Origin: Taudactylus pleione
Lineage: Eukaryota > Chordata > Amphibia > Anura > Myobatrachidae
Direction of reading: 5' to 3'
Length of the DNA: 64,000 bases
Assembly: GCA_031769625.1 (NCBI GenBank)
Contig: JAUIMM010000601.1
Location: 1,840,501 to 1,904,500 of the forward strand
A program made the position numbers and the translations under genes. The notes below the pieces were generated by a model. It was not told the DNA's origin and searched no databases. It saw nothing but the letters and a program-made list of their open reading frames with translations. Shown piece by piece: positions 23,517 to 35,240 of this stretch (the stretch's first letter is position 1; every line of letters starts with the position of its first letter).

Positions 23517-24466
23517 GGGGTCTGTTTACTAAGCCGTGTTAGGAGAAGTGAAAAGTGAAGAGTGAAAATTGATAAGGTGCTAGCCAGTCAGCTCCTAACT
23601 GCCATCTGTCACGGCCAGGGTTTCTTGGCATGGTACCCGACGGGTATTACCTGGGAGGTCGTTGTGGTGGGGGGTCCGTTCCATTGTCATGGGCACCACC
23701 ATCTTGCCTGCGGCCATGTGATCCCAGCTGGCCAATCCTGGTAGGTCATGTGCTCATTCCAGCCAGTCACAGCGTGGCACTGAGTATTTAGGAAGGTGCA
23801 AAGCCTTCCTTCCTTTGCTAGTGCAACGTGTTTCTCAGCTGCGGCTGAGAGAGAGTACCTGTGCCTTATCTACCTGCCTGTCAGTTATGCTACTAGCCTG
23901 AACCTTGCCTGCTCCAACCTGCTGGACTTAACCAGCACCCTCCATATACCTTCTTACCTGCCTGAGTACCTGAACCTGCTGTTTCCCTTCACCTTGCTTG
24001 ATTTCACTCCCATCTGGACTTCACTACCTCTGTCTGCATCAGTTACAGCTCACCAAACCTGCATTCAGTTACAGCTCATCAAGCCTGCATTTTGTTACAG
24101 TTCTTCATACCTGCATTCTGTTTTAGCTCACCATACTTATACTGGACTGTTCCTGCCTGTCACTATTTGGACATTTGTTCATTAACCCTCACTACAGTTA
24201 TCAAGTGCACTTTAGTGCTATACCTGGACTTTTTGTTTGCCATTCCCATGTCTTCTCAGTCACTTATTAAAAACCCCACTTTTTCATTTAAGTCTGCTCC
24301 TGTGTCTGCTTCTATCACCACCCTGGGTCCACAACAAATTCAGATCCTCACACCATCTCACAGGCTGTATTTGAAAAATGACAGTTGGGAGCTGATTGGC
24401 TGGCATCTTATCACTTTTCACTCTTCACTTTTCACTTCTCCTAACACTGCTTAGTAACTAGACCCC
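23517..24466. mobile_element. PIF/Harbinger-type MITE carrying a solo LTR
   Basis: Left end ggggtctgtttactaagccg and the complement of the right end, ggggtctagttactaagcag, are inverted and remain alignable for about 90 bp (tgttaggagaagtgaaaagt, gaagagtgaaaa). CAT flanks both sides (23514-23516, 24467-24469), the 3-bp duplication expected for PIF/Harbinger. Without the LTR at 23607-24352 the MITE is about 200 bp. Confidence 0.82.
23607..24352 (+). mobile_element. Solo LTR, 746 bp, with 5-bp target duplication
   Basis: The element starts TGTCACGG, ends CCTCACA, and is flanked by CCATC at 23602-23606 and 24353-24357. TG...CA ends and a 5-bp duplication mark a retroviral-type LTR left by recombination between two LTRs. 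A TATA-like gagtatttaggaagg lies near 23780 and an ATTAAA near 24268. At about 24040-24135 a ~27-bp unit (cagttacagctcaccaaacc tgcatt) is repeated about 3.5 times. No internal retroviral sequence remains. Family is uncertain, perhaps Ty3/gypsy-like. Confidence 0.85.
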
Positions 24467-25480
24467 CATGTCTGCTATGTACACTCTCCACAGCCGAAGT
24501 GAAAATGGCACCCACTGGGACCTTTATAAAATCCAAAAACTGCAAGAATCTGACAGCGGGAGTATGTCATTTTGCCTTATTTCAGATCTGAGTCACATGT
24601 GAAACCCTGAGCCGTATTTGGATTTCACCTTGTATCGCAAAGTTTGGGTGGGTCTGATTCTCGGAGAACCGGACCCGCTCATTTCTACTGATAACTACTA
24701 CCTCCCTTAAGGGTGCTGAGAAAAGTAGATGGATACTTGTTGCCAACAGGGGAATTGACTATAGTAGTTGAATATAGTAGCTAGTATACTCTCTTTCGCA
24801 GTAAAGGCTTGGCTGATACAACCTACAGTATCTGGGGATCAATAACATCACTCTGCCAGGTAGATCATATTATTTGACATGATATGAAGGAGAGACAGAA
24901 ACTATTTTGATTGGCACTAGGGGCAGTATGCTGACTCATTATGCATATTTATTGTCACTGCTTGATTACAGGCCCTGATAGTATGTTGCTGCTCTGCACA
25001 CCCTTTTTACTATACACTATGTGTTTTCTTTGCTAGATTATGTTATTAATGAATGATGATTAATTGAATGTTATAAATCTATGTTGTGTTTTCATTCATG
25101 TTACATAAATTCATGGTACATGTAAAAGGTGTGTATTGGGGTTCTGAGTGACATTACTTAGATGTCAAAGGGTTTATTGGAAATAGCCAGTTCAAATCAC
25201 TAATCAGCATGATACCAGACATTTATTTGGCAAGTCAGAAGCATGTTATACACTTAAAGTATGGCTGCATAACATAATGGGAGTTGTGCAGTCATCTGAT
25301 GCCTCTCTTCTGCCAGGGAGTGTACTTGGTATGTGGCTGCAGTCAGCTGGAGGTACCAAAACACTACCATTGTACCCACCAGTGGGCAGATGACATACTG
25401 CTCCTTGGCTGAGTCTGCTCCTCCCAAGTACACCAAGTTACCTTAAAATGAAAAATGTTCCAAATAATGCATTGCTCATA

Positions 25481-25787
25481 CAGGTTGAGTCTCCCATATC
25501 CAAATATTTCATTCAGGTTCTGTGTATAAGGTGTATATGAAACATAAATAAATTTCATTTCTGTACATAAACTTTGCTTGAGCCACACAATTATTGAAAA
25601 TATTGTATAAAATGACATGCAGGCTGTGTGTATAAGGTGTATATAACAAATAAATGCATTGTGTGTATATTGGGGTGCTATTGCCAAGATATTTCATTAT
25701 GGTATGCAATTATTCCAAAATACAGAATATTCCCTTATCCAAAATACTCCTGGCCCCAAGCATTTTGGATAAGGGAGACTCAACCTG
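25481..25787. mobile_element. MER2/Tigger-like MITE
   Basis: Left end caggttgagtctcccatatc and right end gataagggagactcaacctg are inverted repeats, flanked by TA on both sides (25479-25480, 25788-25789), as for pogo/Tigger elements. The interior (ccttatccaaaatac, gtataaggtgtatatgaaac ataaataaatttcat) resembles mammalian MER2 elements as I remember them. An internal segment (tgtgtataaggtgtata) is present twice. Confidence 0.82.
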
Positions 25788-26469
25788 TATTACTTGTTTT
25801 GTCCAAAAAAAAGGTTAATTGGAGGGTGAATATGCTTTAGCATGCTGAATCAGATAATAGTTGTAAATAAATGTAATCAGTGAAGGGAATTCTAATTCTT
25901 TGGTTTTCATGATATATGGTTTTATATTATATTTCAAAAGCTTGAAATTACTACGGTCGACACAACACAATATACTATTTTAAAAAGTATACATAGTTGT
26001 TCTTTGAGGCTCTCCATATTTTAATTGGATATAAAATTGACATTGATTGGATGTTGGATGAAAATTGCTTCTGGTATTCTTTCTTATTATGTGCTAATTA
26101 TTGAGCATTGATTTTCTCCATAGGAGGAATGCAAGCAAAGGAACACATTTTACAAGAACAAATGACTTCAGTAAATACACATCAATAAGTCAAATGTTGA
26201 AACTTTAATATCATATATTGCACATTACTTTGCTTAGTTAATGTTTTGAACATTAAAATATTTTTAAAGTGAAACAGTTCCTTTTGCAGAGTTTCAAATT
26301 TACATTAATACAATTATAGAACTTGTATTTGTATGCATGCTCCATGTTGTGGTATTTATAGTCTATGAATAGAGATTGGATGCAATGGTGTGGTTAACGT
26401 ATAATAAGTGAGAAATGCATGCAGTACAATAATAAAAGGTGAAATTGGAGCAGATAACAATTACGGAAT

Positions 26470-26890
26470 TTAGGGCTTTATTTATGAAGCAGTCACTTTT
26501 GTAAACCTTCACTACTTCCTGGTGGGTTGCAGATGGCAACATTTACTAAGCAGTGGGTTCTAAATCCCGGCAGCTTGGTGGTGGTTTGATGGCGGGTTCA
26601 AAACATTGGGGGTTTGGTGGCGGTTTTGCAGCAGTTTCTAAATGACAACCTTGTTCTATTCTATTCTAAAATGTATTTTGAATGTGGTTTTGCAGCGTTT
26701 TTTGCCTTAGTAAATCTGTGGATATCAAAACCACTGCCAAACCACCACCAAACTGCTCGGGTTTAGAAGCCGCTGCAGTTAATTTTGCCCAAAAACTTAA
26801 AATGCCACCTGCAGCCAGTGTAAAGCCCGACCTGCTTTACACTGATTGCAGGTGCCGTTTAAAATTTTAACCTCCAAACCATAGGAAAGC
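26470..26890. mobile_element. Foldback MITE with two separate hairpins
   Basis: A first inverted pair joins ttctaaatcccggcagcttg gtggtggtttg (about 26550-26595) with its complement near 26715-26772. A second hairpin pairs gccacctgcagccagtgtaaagc (26802-26824) with gctttacactgattgcaggtgcc (26832-26854). The left edge begins tagggctttatttatgaag, similar to 54021. Exact termini and target duplication are unclear. Confidence 0.6.
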
Positions 26891-27754
26891 CTTTCGTGTG
26901 GATCAGAAATTGGACAAATATGCAAAATAACACTCACAAATGCAGAATAAAGTTAAAATATTACCTAGCAGTTTTGAAAAGTGTGTTAATCTCTACTTTA
27001 CATTTTACAGTATATGTATTATTTTATTGTTTTATTATTTACATTTTTGAAAATAAAAATTTTATGAATTTAAAATGTCTTAAGTATATAGGAAACAGAT
27101 GATTATTCAGTAAGTGGTTATCCTATTTCATATTTGCTTGTTCAAGAAGACAGAGGTTCAAATTAGGGACAAAGTATGACAAACCCTGATCGATTTGCAT
27201 TTATTTATAAATTGATGGAGGGGGTTTAATATTATTCATATAACTAAAATTATTTGAATGTGGTAAAGGCTGGTGCAACTTGGCAAACAGTGGAGAGAGT
27301 AGGAGATCCTTGGAACAGCCCAGGCAAATAGTTGTTCTAGAGGTAGGAGTATGTAGTAGTAGTGGAAAAACAGATAGTGAAGGGGATAGGAGCTGTCAGT
27401 AAAATAAGAGAGAAAGGGAGAGGGGGAATTGGAAAGGGAAATGAGGCTTAGCAGAGTAAAACAAGAGTATGAGAAGATCTGATCCAATGTTTTAGACTTG
27501 AAATGTTCCCACACAATTAAGTAAAAATGAGTCATCTAGGACACTGCACAAACAATTTATTTTCAGATGAGGCAATAAGGAGAAGATGGGAAAAGTCATC
27601 TCTCTTACCCAATACTATTTTGTGATCATATATTCACCTACCATCATTTGTAGGAAGAATGAAAGGGGTCATGGCAAGACAGTTAAAAATGGAAGAAATG
27701 TTTTGTTGAAGGGGATAGTTATAATAATGAAGGATTGTTTAATTTGGACATAGC

Positions 27755-28004
27755 GGGCCAAATGTAATAGGGTGAGAGTTTAGAAAAGTGACAGTTTCTG
27801 ACACTTTTTAAACTTTGTCAATGTAATAGTGTCCAAAAACAAAGTAACAGAGTGAACTTGCATGTTTTTTTAGACTTAAAAAACTCTCACAATTTAAAAT
27901 CTCATTCAGATGTTTTCCCATTTTGAAGATAAAACTCAACCAATGTGAGAGTTTACTGCTAAACTCTCACATTTTCTAAACTCTCACCCTATTACATTTG
28001 GCCC
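27755..28004. mobile_element. Harbinger-type MITE, 250 bp
   Basis: Left gggccaaatgtaatagggtg and right caccctattacatttggccc are exact inverted termini, continuing as agagtttagaaaa/ttttctaaactct. AGC lies on both sides (27752-27754, 28005-28007), fitting a 3-bp target duplication. Related termini occur at 44637, 47762, 52705 and 59487. Confidence 0.88.
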
Positions 28005-28462
28005 AGCATCTTTTTACAATGTAGATGAGTCAAAGCAATGCAGGAAAGCACTGCAGTCAGTTACCTTGCATGGCAAAAAAAATGGCCAAGTGGGCAACCA
28101 ACTTAAGTTGTGACTGAACTACATGACACAAACTTAATTGGAGGCACTATTGCTAAACCAGTGTAAGGAGGGATTTCCTGGACCTATTGAAAGGATCATG
28201 CAGTCACTTACTATAGAAGAGCCTGTTTACCATATTTTATATAATCAAAATACTACTTCTACTATGACTTTGTATGGAATTGCTGTTTTGCATGCTTCTT
28301 TATCTCTAAATGATTTGTTTTTAAAATTTATTTGCAGTTTTAGATTCAATTTGTTTAATAAATGAAGTGTGCACTGTAAAATTATTACAACAGCCAAATT
28401 GTTTGTGACCATTTATACAGTACCTTAAGATGACTTTTATTAGTCTTTTAATCTTTTAAAAT

Positions 28463-28833
28463 TAGAGATGTGTGGGTCGGTTCTCCAGAAATTCAAATAC
28501 ACCAGAATTTGATGTATCCGGACATATCTGAGTCGCGGTTCAGATCTCCTTATGAGATCTGGATAAATCCATTGTGGTTCTGATCTTCCTGCGCTTCAGA
28601 ATTCAGATTTTAAATATGAATTTTGTTTTTTGGATTGCAAAAATAACATGATTTTGACTCTTTTTAAAAACTTTGTATATATTTTTTTTAAATCCCAGAT
28701 CCAAAACCAAAACACTTGAGGGTGGTTTTGCAAAAAGAAAACCAAAGCACGAAGATTAATCTAGATCCAAAACCAAAGCACGAAGATTAATCAATATCCA
28801 AAATCAAAACACGGGGGTTAGCGCAAATCTCTA
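28463..28833. mobile_element. hAT MITE, 371 bp
   Basis: Left end tagagatgtgtgggtcgg and right end ttagcgcaaatctcta are inverted hAT-type termini, flanked by tttaaaat (28455-28462) and tttataat (28834-28841), an 8-bp duplication with one mismatch. The right half (ccaaaaccaaaaca, cacgggggtta) is shared with the larger hAT family here. A 34-bp unit (atccaaaaccaaagcacgaagattaatc) is tandemly repeated near 28735-28795. Confidence 0.88.
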
Positions 28834-30109
28834 TTTATAATTGAGGAATAATCTTTGATAAGATATAGGATAATGTGCAACATTACAAGTGTAGTTTATA
28901 CCGTTTAGCTGCGTTTTATGTACAACTATATAGTAAATAGTTGCTACTCTATTAACCCATAAACCAGTCTGAAGTTGTCATTGTCATAACAATATGGAAG
29001 ATACAACATGCATATTCTGACTTTTCCTTGGTAACGTAATAAAGTACATATATTTTTATATTATGAACATTATATATGGAAATAATAAAATGAGAAACAT
29101 TTGAAAAATGTAACTTTCTAGATTTCGACAATATTTTTTTAACCAACACAGTAATTTATTTTATTCATGGAAATCTAAAGATTACAGAGGTGCAAATAAA
29201 TGTGCTTCATTTGATGATTGGTGTATATATTGGGCCATACAGTAACAACATGTGTTTTGTCTGTTTTTGTCTATATGTCCTTGCTACGTCTTTACATTTA
29301 CCGTAGTTATTGTATTATTTTTTAATTTTTTCATTTTTGGTATACCATAGGTAAATGTGAAATAAATCAGATACTTACTATAGATTGGCAAGTCTATAAC
29401 ATCTATTATTATTATTTTTACCACTTCTACTTCAAATAAAGCAGTATAAATATAATAGAGGTGCATCATGATTAAACTAGACTAGGGGTGTGCACCGGCC
29501 ACTTTTTGTGTTTTGTGTTTTGGTTTTGGATCTGGATCTTTCTTCATGGTTTGGATCTGGATATTTTTGCCAAAACCACCCTTCCATGTTTTGGGTTCTG
29601 AATTTTGTGTTTTGGATCTATATTTTTGGGAAAAGAGCATAAAAACAGCTAAAATCACAGTTTTTTGTTGTTGTTCCTACGCTGTTATTAACCTCAATAA
29701 CATTAATTTCCTCTAATTTACAGTGTATTCTAAACACTTCACACCTCACAATATTGTTTTTAAGAAAAAAGGTTGTACCGAGGTAGCTGGATGACTATGC
29801 TAAGTGACAAAAGTGGGTGGCACAAACACGTGGCCAATTTAGGAGTGGCACTGAAGTGGCAGACAGGATGGCAGGTTGGAAAACTAGGCCCCAAAGAGTA
29901 TATACTGCAAAGAAAAAAAAGAGATGCAAGATGGAATTGTCCTTGTTAATATGTTAAATAAACAGGACATGCACACTTTAACAAACCAATCATTTCAGCG
30001 CCAGGGTCTGCCACACAACTGTTGCTGAAATTATTGGTTCGTTTGGGCCCCCACATAACAAGCTGGCAATTAATCTGTTCCTGCACAAACTGGCTCTACA
30101 GAGGCAAGA

Positions 30110-32003
30110 TGTCGTCCTCATCCTCCTCCTGCACCGATTACTCACCCTCTTCAGTGTTGTCCTCATCCTCACAGAGTATTAATTTGTCCCAACTGGAATC
30201 CACCACCACAGGTCCCTCTGTACTTTCTGGAGGCTGGTCTTCCTGTAAGAATTGATAATTCATTTTGATAAACATCATCTTCTCCACATTTTGTGGAAGC
30301 AACCTCCTATGCATTTTGCTGACAAGGTTCCTGGCTGCACTAAAAACTCTTTTGGAGCACACACTGGAGGGGGGGCAACTTAGATAAAATAGAGACAGTT
30401 TGTACAGGGCCTCTAAATTGCCTCTTTTTCCTGCCGGTATAGGTATGGACTGTCTGACATGCCTACTTGGATGCTGTCACCAATGTAATTCTCCATCATT
30501 CTGTCAATGGTGACAGTATCATATGCAGTGACAGTAGACATATCAGAAACTGTTAGCAGGTACTTTAGTCTGGACCAGATGTCCAAACTTGGTCCTGTCT
30601 GCCCTGCACCACCGTCAGCAGGTTGCTTAGGATACCTAAGTTGTTTCCTGGCAGCCCCAGTTGTGGGAGAAAATGAAGAAGGAGCTGTTGAAGTGTTACG
30701 TTCCGCTTCAACTGACAGTGTTTTTACCAGCAGGTCTTTGCACCTCTGCAGGCTTGTGTCCGACGGAAAGAGAGACACCATGTAGGCTTTAAACCTAGGA
30801 TCAAGCACGGTGGCCACCCTTGAATCCTGGCAAAGCGAATGAAGGGCTTCTTCCATAAGTCCCACATACCAAGTGGAATCACTCCGTCTTAGCTCCTCCT
30901 TCACTTTCTCCTGCTGCTTCTGCAATGCAGGATCCTCCGGTGGAATCCCGGATAGGAGAGTCAGTCATGCCAGTGACATGGCCTGCAGGACTACTTCCAA
31001 TCCTGACTTAGTAGGACATTGACGAGGAGGGAGTTGACATTGTGGTTTGCAGGCACTTGGATACAACAGGACAAAGGAATTTAGGTGTCCCTGGACTGCT
31101 TACGGTCTTAGCCAAAGTTTCTGAACTTGACAGTAACTTTTTATGAATGCGCTGCAGGTGACATATAAGGGAGGATGTTCCTAGGTGGTTAACGTCCCTA
31201 CCCATACTTATTCCACCTTTACATATGGTACATATGAAAAAGACAGTAGTTGTCTGGATTTGGATAGAAATATTTCCAGACTAAAGAGGTGGAATGTTTG
31301 ATCTTCTGCCCAGGTATGACCGTGATGGGATTTTTCATCCCACGGACAACAGCTGTCTCCCATGGTGCCTCATTTAAACAAACCACTTCACCATCAGAAT
31401 CATACTTGTTAACTTCCTTCTCAGTGCCAGTTACACCAATATCCTCATCCTGCTATACTTCAACAATGACATCTTCAATTAGAATATCAGCAAGTGGACT
31501 GTGGGTGCTCCTTTCAGCACTTGCAGAGGGCATGCAAATGGTGGAAGGAGCCACCTCTTCCCGTCCAGTTTTGGGAAGGTCGCCACACTTGGATTTTCCA
31601 TGGGGATTTGTGATATCTTCTTAGAATTAGAATGCACAGTTCTTTGCTGTGCTTTTGCCAGCCTAACTAATTTCATTTTACTATTGGGAGGAGGGCTTCC
31701 ATCGTCATGTGAAGCTGAATCACTAGTCATGAACATAGGGAAAGCCCTTGGCCATTCCTTGCCACTCTGTGTTGTAAAGGGCATATTGGCAAGTTTATGA
31801 TTCTCCTCAAATGTATTTTTTAAGGTCATTTTCCTGAACTTTGTCAGTTGGTATTTTATATGCCCTGTACTAGGACATTGAGCGTTGGCCTTGGCAGACG
31901 ACGTTGATGGCATTTTATCATCTATGTCATGACTAGTGGCAGCAGCTTTAGCACTAGGAGGAAGTGGTTCTTGATCTTTCCCTATTTTATTTTTAAACAA
32001 CAA
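30110..32003 (-). pseudogene. BED-finger hAT transposase, internally deleted (copy A)
   Basis: Collinear minus-strand pieces encode a ZBED-like transposase. An N-terminal acidic/Ser-rich region (32003-31479) precedes a BED zinc finger: VWKYF (near 31280), CTICK (near 31220) and HLQRIH (within 31205-31008), with a frameshift between the first two. A further piece (30925-30413) contains VLDPRFKAYMVSLFPSDTSL and a helix after it, and the last piece (30362-30138) contains RVFSAARNLVSKMHRRLLPQ, the hAT C-terminal dimerisation region, followed by an acidic tail. Only about 80 bp separate the finger piece from the LDPRFK piece, so the roughly 300-residue catalytic core with its DDE residues has been deleted. 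Confidence 0.85.
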
Positions 32004-32289
32004 AGAAGAAAAAAAGTTTTGCTATTGTCTGGGGCACTCTTGTGTATTAATTATAGTAATATTAAGACATAACTTTTATTGATATCATTAAAATATTCAT
32101 GTACTATATAAGTATCTCAATAATTAGATGGAGTATTCCATCATAGGAAAACAGATTTCATCAGTCATAATGAGATCTGAAGGCAAATTAATAGTTCATT
32201 ACACACTCAAAATTTGGGTGTGTTTGATTGAAACTATAGACTTCTATACTGCTTCGTCATGTGCATAACCCCTCCCAAATATATATCTT

Positions 32290-32407
32290 AAACTACAGCA
32301 CCTGGTATTCCCTGGAGGTCACCCTGCCAGGTACTGACCAGGCCAAATGCAGTTTAGCTTCCAAGATCAAACGGGATTGGGCAATCACGCATAGTATGGC
32401 TGTAGGT
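32290..32407 (-). pseudogene. 5S rRNA-derived unit, left arm
   Basis: On the minus strand this 118-nt unit aligns along its whole length with vertebrate 5S rRNA: acctacagccatac at the 5' end, cccaatcccgtttgatcttg, gaagctaaact (the A-box region of the internal promoter), ggcctggtcagtacctgg, and aataccaggtgctgtag at the 3' end. Several positions differ from functional 5S, including in the internal control region (tggcagggtgacc). It points outward into the arm. Confidence 0.88.
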
Positions 32408-33602
32408 ATTTACACTATCCGGACTTCCAACCAGTGCACGAGTTGGATGCCGCAGAGATTTGGATGCAGGAGTGGTATCGTATTTATTTGCAAGCTGACA
32501 TAATAGGACCTCCGTGTCCTTATACCCGCTTCATTGCGAGGTTTGATTTGCAGGAGTGATATTTATTTACTTATATACTGACTTAGCAGGACAGTTGTGT
32601 CCTAGGACCTATATTTATTACTTATCTAACATCCTATAAGCGATCTCTTAGTATGTTTTGCTGATTTCAGCCTTTTCTACCTACATTTATATATACACCA
32701 GAGATCAGTTATCAATTCTGTCTTTGTTACTTGCAGGTGATTATGTGCCAAATTGGCACTTTCTTTCACTGGTAGTGATTCAATAACCTTATATATTCCA
32801 TATATTTCTTCTGTGTACATCTATATCTAAGCTAGCTGCTTAGCATTTTATTTCTTCACTATTTCTCCTACTTTATTGTGGAGAGATACTATGTATCACT
32901 CAGGATTATATCAATAATTGTGGTCCTTGTTAGTTTGACTCACAAGTTCTGTTTCTCTCACTGGTGGATCTAAATATGTCAATCGATTGATTGTTACGGG
33001 GATAACTATACCCACTTGTCCAGGATTTTGACGTATATTTGTCATTTCTGAGCGACATTCACTATATTTATGTGATTTTCCTACCAATGACTTTCTCTTA
33101 TTGAACACTTACCAGGACCTGTATTTATTTCTAAAGAGACAACGAGTTTTGTTTTTTAAATCTTGATGGTCTGATACTCACTGTGTCAATAAATATTCTT
33201 CTGTATATAATACCAAATACAATTATTAGGTGGTAATATATCTTACCCTTTATTTGGTTCTTGTTTATACTGCTCCTAGTTTGATTGACTAGACTATTTC
33301 AGTTCATTATAGAATACTTTGTTGGACTTATTCTATATGTCCCTTATACAGCTCCATTGAATGCATAATACTTATTATATACCTCCTTATTTTGAATTAG
33401 GGGGTTTATAAGTATATTTTAAAACCTGTATAATATGTTTGGTGAAATTTTGTGAATAATCCAATATACAAGTGGTACAAATAAAGTCTGCCTGTGCATT
33501 CTTTTTTTGGAAGTTGTTAAATACCATCAAATGGACTATTAATGATATTAGTCCTACATATATACTGCTTTGATCTGACAATTGTGCAATTTTCCCTAAT
33601 TT

Positions 33603-33720
33603 ACCTACAGCCATACTATGCGTGATTGCCCAATCCAGTTTGATCTTGGAAGCTAAACTGCATTTGGCCTGGTCAGTACCTGGCAGGGTGACCTCCAGGG
33701 AATACCAGGTGCTGTAGTTT
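33603..33720 (+). pseudogene. 5S rRNA-derived unit, right arm
   Basis: This is the inverted partner of the unit at 32290-32407. The two differ at only one position that I can find (ccaatccag here, ccaatcccg there) and share all departures from functional 5S rRNA. It also points outward, so transcripts from either internal promoter would run through the arm towards the element's end. An aataaaag word lies about 205 nt downstream in the arm. Confidence 0.88.
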
Positions 33721-34261
33721 AAGATATATATTTGGGATGGGTTATGCACATGACGAAGCAGTATAGAAGTCTATAGTTTCAATCAAACACACCCAAATTC
33801 TGAGTGTGTAATGAACTCTTAATTCGCCTTCAGATCTCATTATGACTGATGAAATCTGTTTTCCTATGATGGAATACTCCATCTAATTATTGAGATACTT
33901 ATATAGTACATTTTAATGATATCAATAAAAGTTATGTCTTAATATTACTTAAATTAATACCCAAGAGTGCCCCAGACAATAGCTATACTTTTTTTCTTCT
34001 TTGTTGTTTGATACATTCATTTGGCTTTGGGAGCACCACCAACAACTATGGATGATAGATATTAATTACTGTATAGTTGGTTTATCACTAATTAACTCCA
34101 ATTAGTTCTTTGCAGAATCTCCTCTTTCTTTTTCTCAATTTTATTTTTATCAGACAAATTTTTGTCCTCCACTTATGTGATATTGATATACATGTGGCTA
34201 AGGTGCACACAAACATAGAAAAATATATTTTTTTATTTTTTGGAGCACTTTGGGGGTTACA

Positions 34262-35240
34262 TCACCCTTCAACTGACGAGCCAGGTGGCCCTTGACTTAT
34301 GACACAAGCGCACACTTGGCGATGCAACTTTGTTGATGCACGTGCGGCTACAGCACACACAAATAGAGAAAACATTTTTTTTGCACTTAGGGGGAGCACC
34401 CCGGATAAATGGAACACCCCCTGGACAACATTACAGCACCATTTTAGGACTACAGCCTTTATGGGACACTGTACACAAGTCATAAACACATAAATGTTTT
34501 AGTTTTTTATTTTTTTCTGGCACTTTGGGGATTACACCACCATTCAACAGACGAGCCAGCCGGCCCTTGACTTATGACACAGGCGCACTCTTGGCGCTGC
34601 TACTTTGTTTATGCATGTGCGGCTACAGCGCACACAAACAGAAAAAAAATAATTGTTTTTCTTGCACTTGGGGGAGCACCCCTGATGAACAGAGCACCCC
34701 CTGGACAACACTACAGCACCACCTTAGGACTTTAGGACTACAGACTTTATGGGACACTGCACACAAGTCACAAACACAGAAAAAAAAAAATTCCGGCACT
34801 TTGGGGGTTACACCACCCTTCAACAGATGAGCCAGCCAGCCCCAGACTTATGACACAGGCTCATGGTTGGCGCTGCTGCTTTGTTGATGCACATGCGGCT
34901 ACAGCGCACACAAGTCACAAACACAGAAAACTTATTGGGTTACACCACCCTTCAGGAGATGAGCCAGCTGGCCCTTCACTTATGACACAGGCGTACACTT
35001 GGTGCTACATTGTTAATGCACATGTGGCTACAGCACACACGTCATGAAATACAGAAAAAATAAATTTCAGGCGCACGCTTCTTTGTTGATGCACATGTGG
35101 CTAATGCTCACACAAACAGAACAAAAAAATATATATTTTTTTTGCACTTGGGGGGAGCACCCCTGATGGACAGAACACTCCCTGGACAACTCTACATCAC
35201 CCCTTTAGGACTACAGCCTTTATAGGACACTGCACAACAC
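34262..35240. repeat. hAT subterminal repeat block (copy A)
   Basis: Diverged units contain cttatgacacaggcgcac, cttggcgctgctactttgtt, gatgcacgtgcggctacagc, gcacttgggggagcacccc and ctggacaacactacagcacc. About five units of unequal length are present. The same words, inverted, form the ~158-bp array at 43772-44285, and a related block lies in copy C at 22930-23450. Confidence 0.8.

Larger units (their letters stand above)
19690..24687. mobile_element. hAT element, copy C (rearranged, host of nested insertions)
   Basis: Left-terminal hAT sequence (attaacctaataacattaat, gaccacctcacagctcacaa) starts near 19690. The right end matches the right end of the 29.5-kb copy word for word (gaagtgaaaatggc, ccaaaaactgcaagaatctgacagcggg, atttcagatctgag) and finishes tccggttctcc-complement...catttcta at 24687, the hAT inverted terminus. 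The left terminus itself is not identifiable. Inside are two opposed transposase pieces, a Harbinger-type MITE and a solo LTR. Confidence 0.75.
31995..34009. mobile_element. 2-kb foldback with inverted 5S rRNA-derived units
   Basis: The left arm from aaacaacaaagaagaaaaaaag and the right arm ending in its complement are inverted copies for about 410 bp each, ending inward with a 118-bp 5S rRNA-derived unit on each side. Arm words include ctattgtctggggcactctt, gatggagtattccatcatag and gacttctatactgcttcgtc. The 1.2-kb centre is AT-rich with no coding signal. The arms are highly similar. It lies inside hAT copy A at the start of its transposase frame, and so is probably a later insertion. Confidence 0.85.

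Noticed and set aside
32290..32407. Functional 5S rRNA gene
   Set aside because: Changes in the internal control region and in conserved stems, lack of a T-run terminator at the 3' end, and its place in a foldback argue against function.
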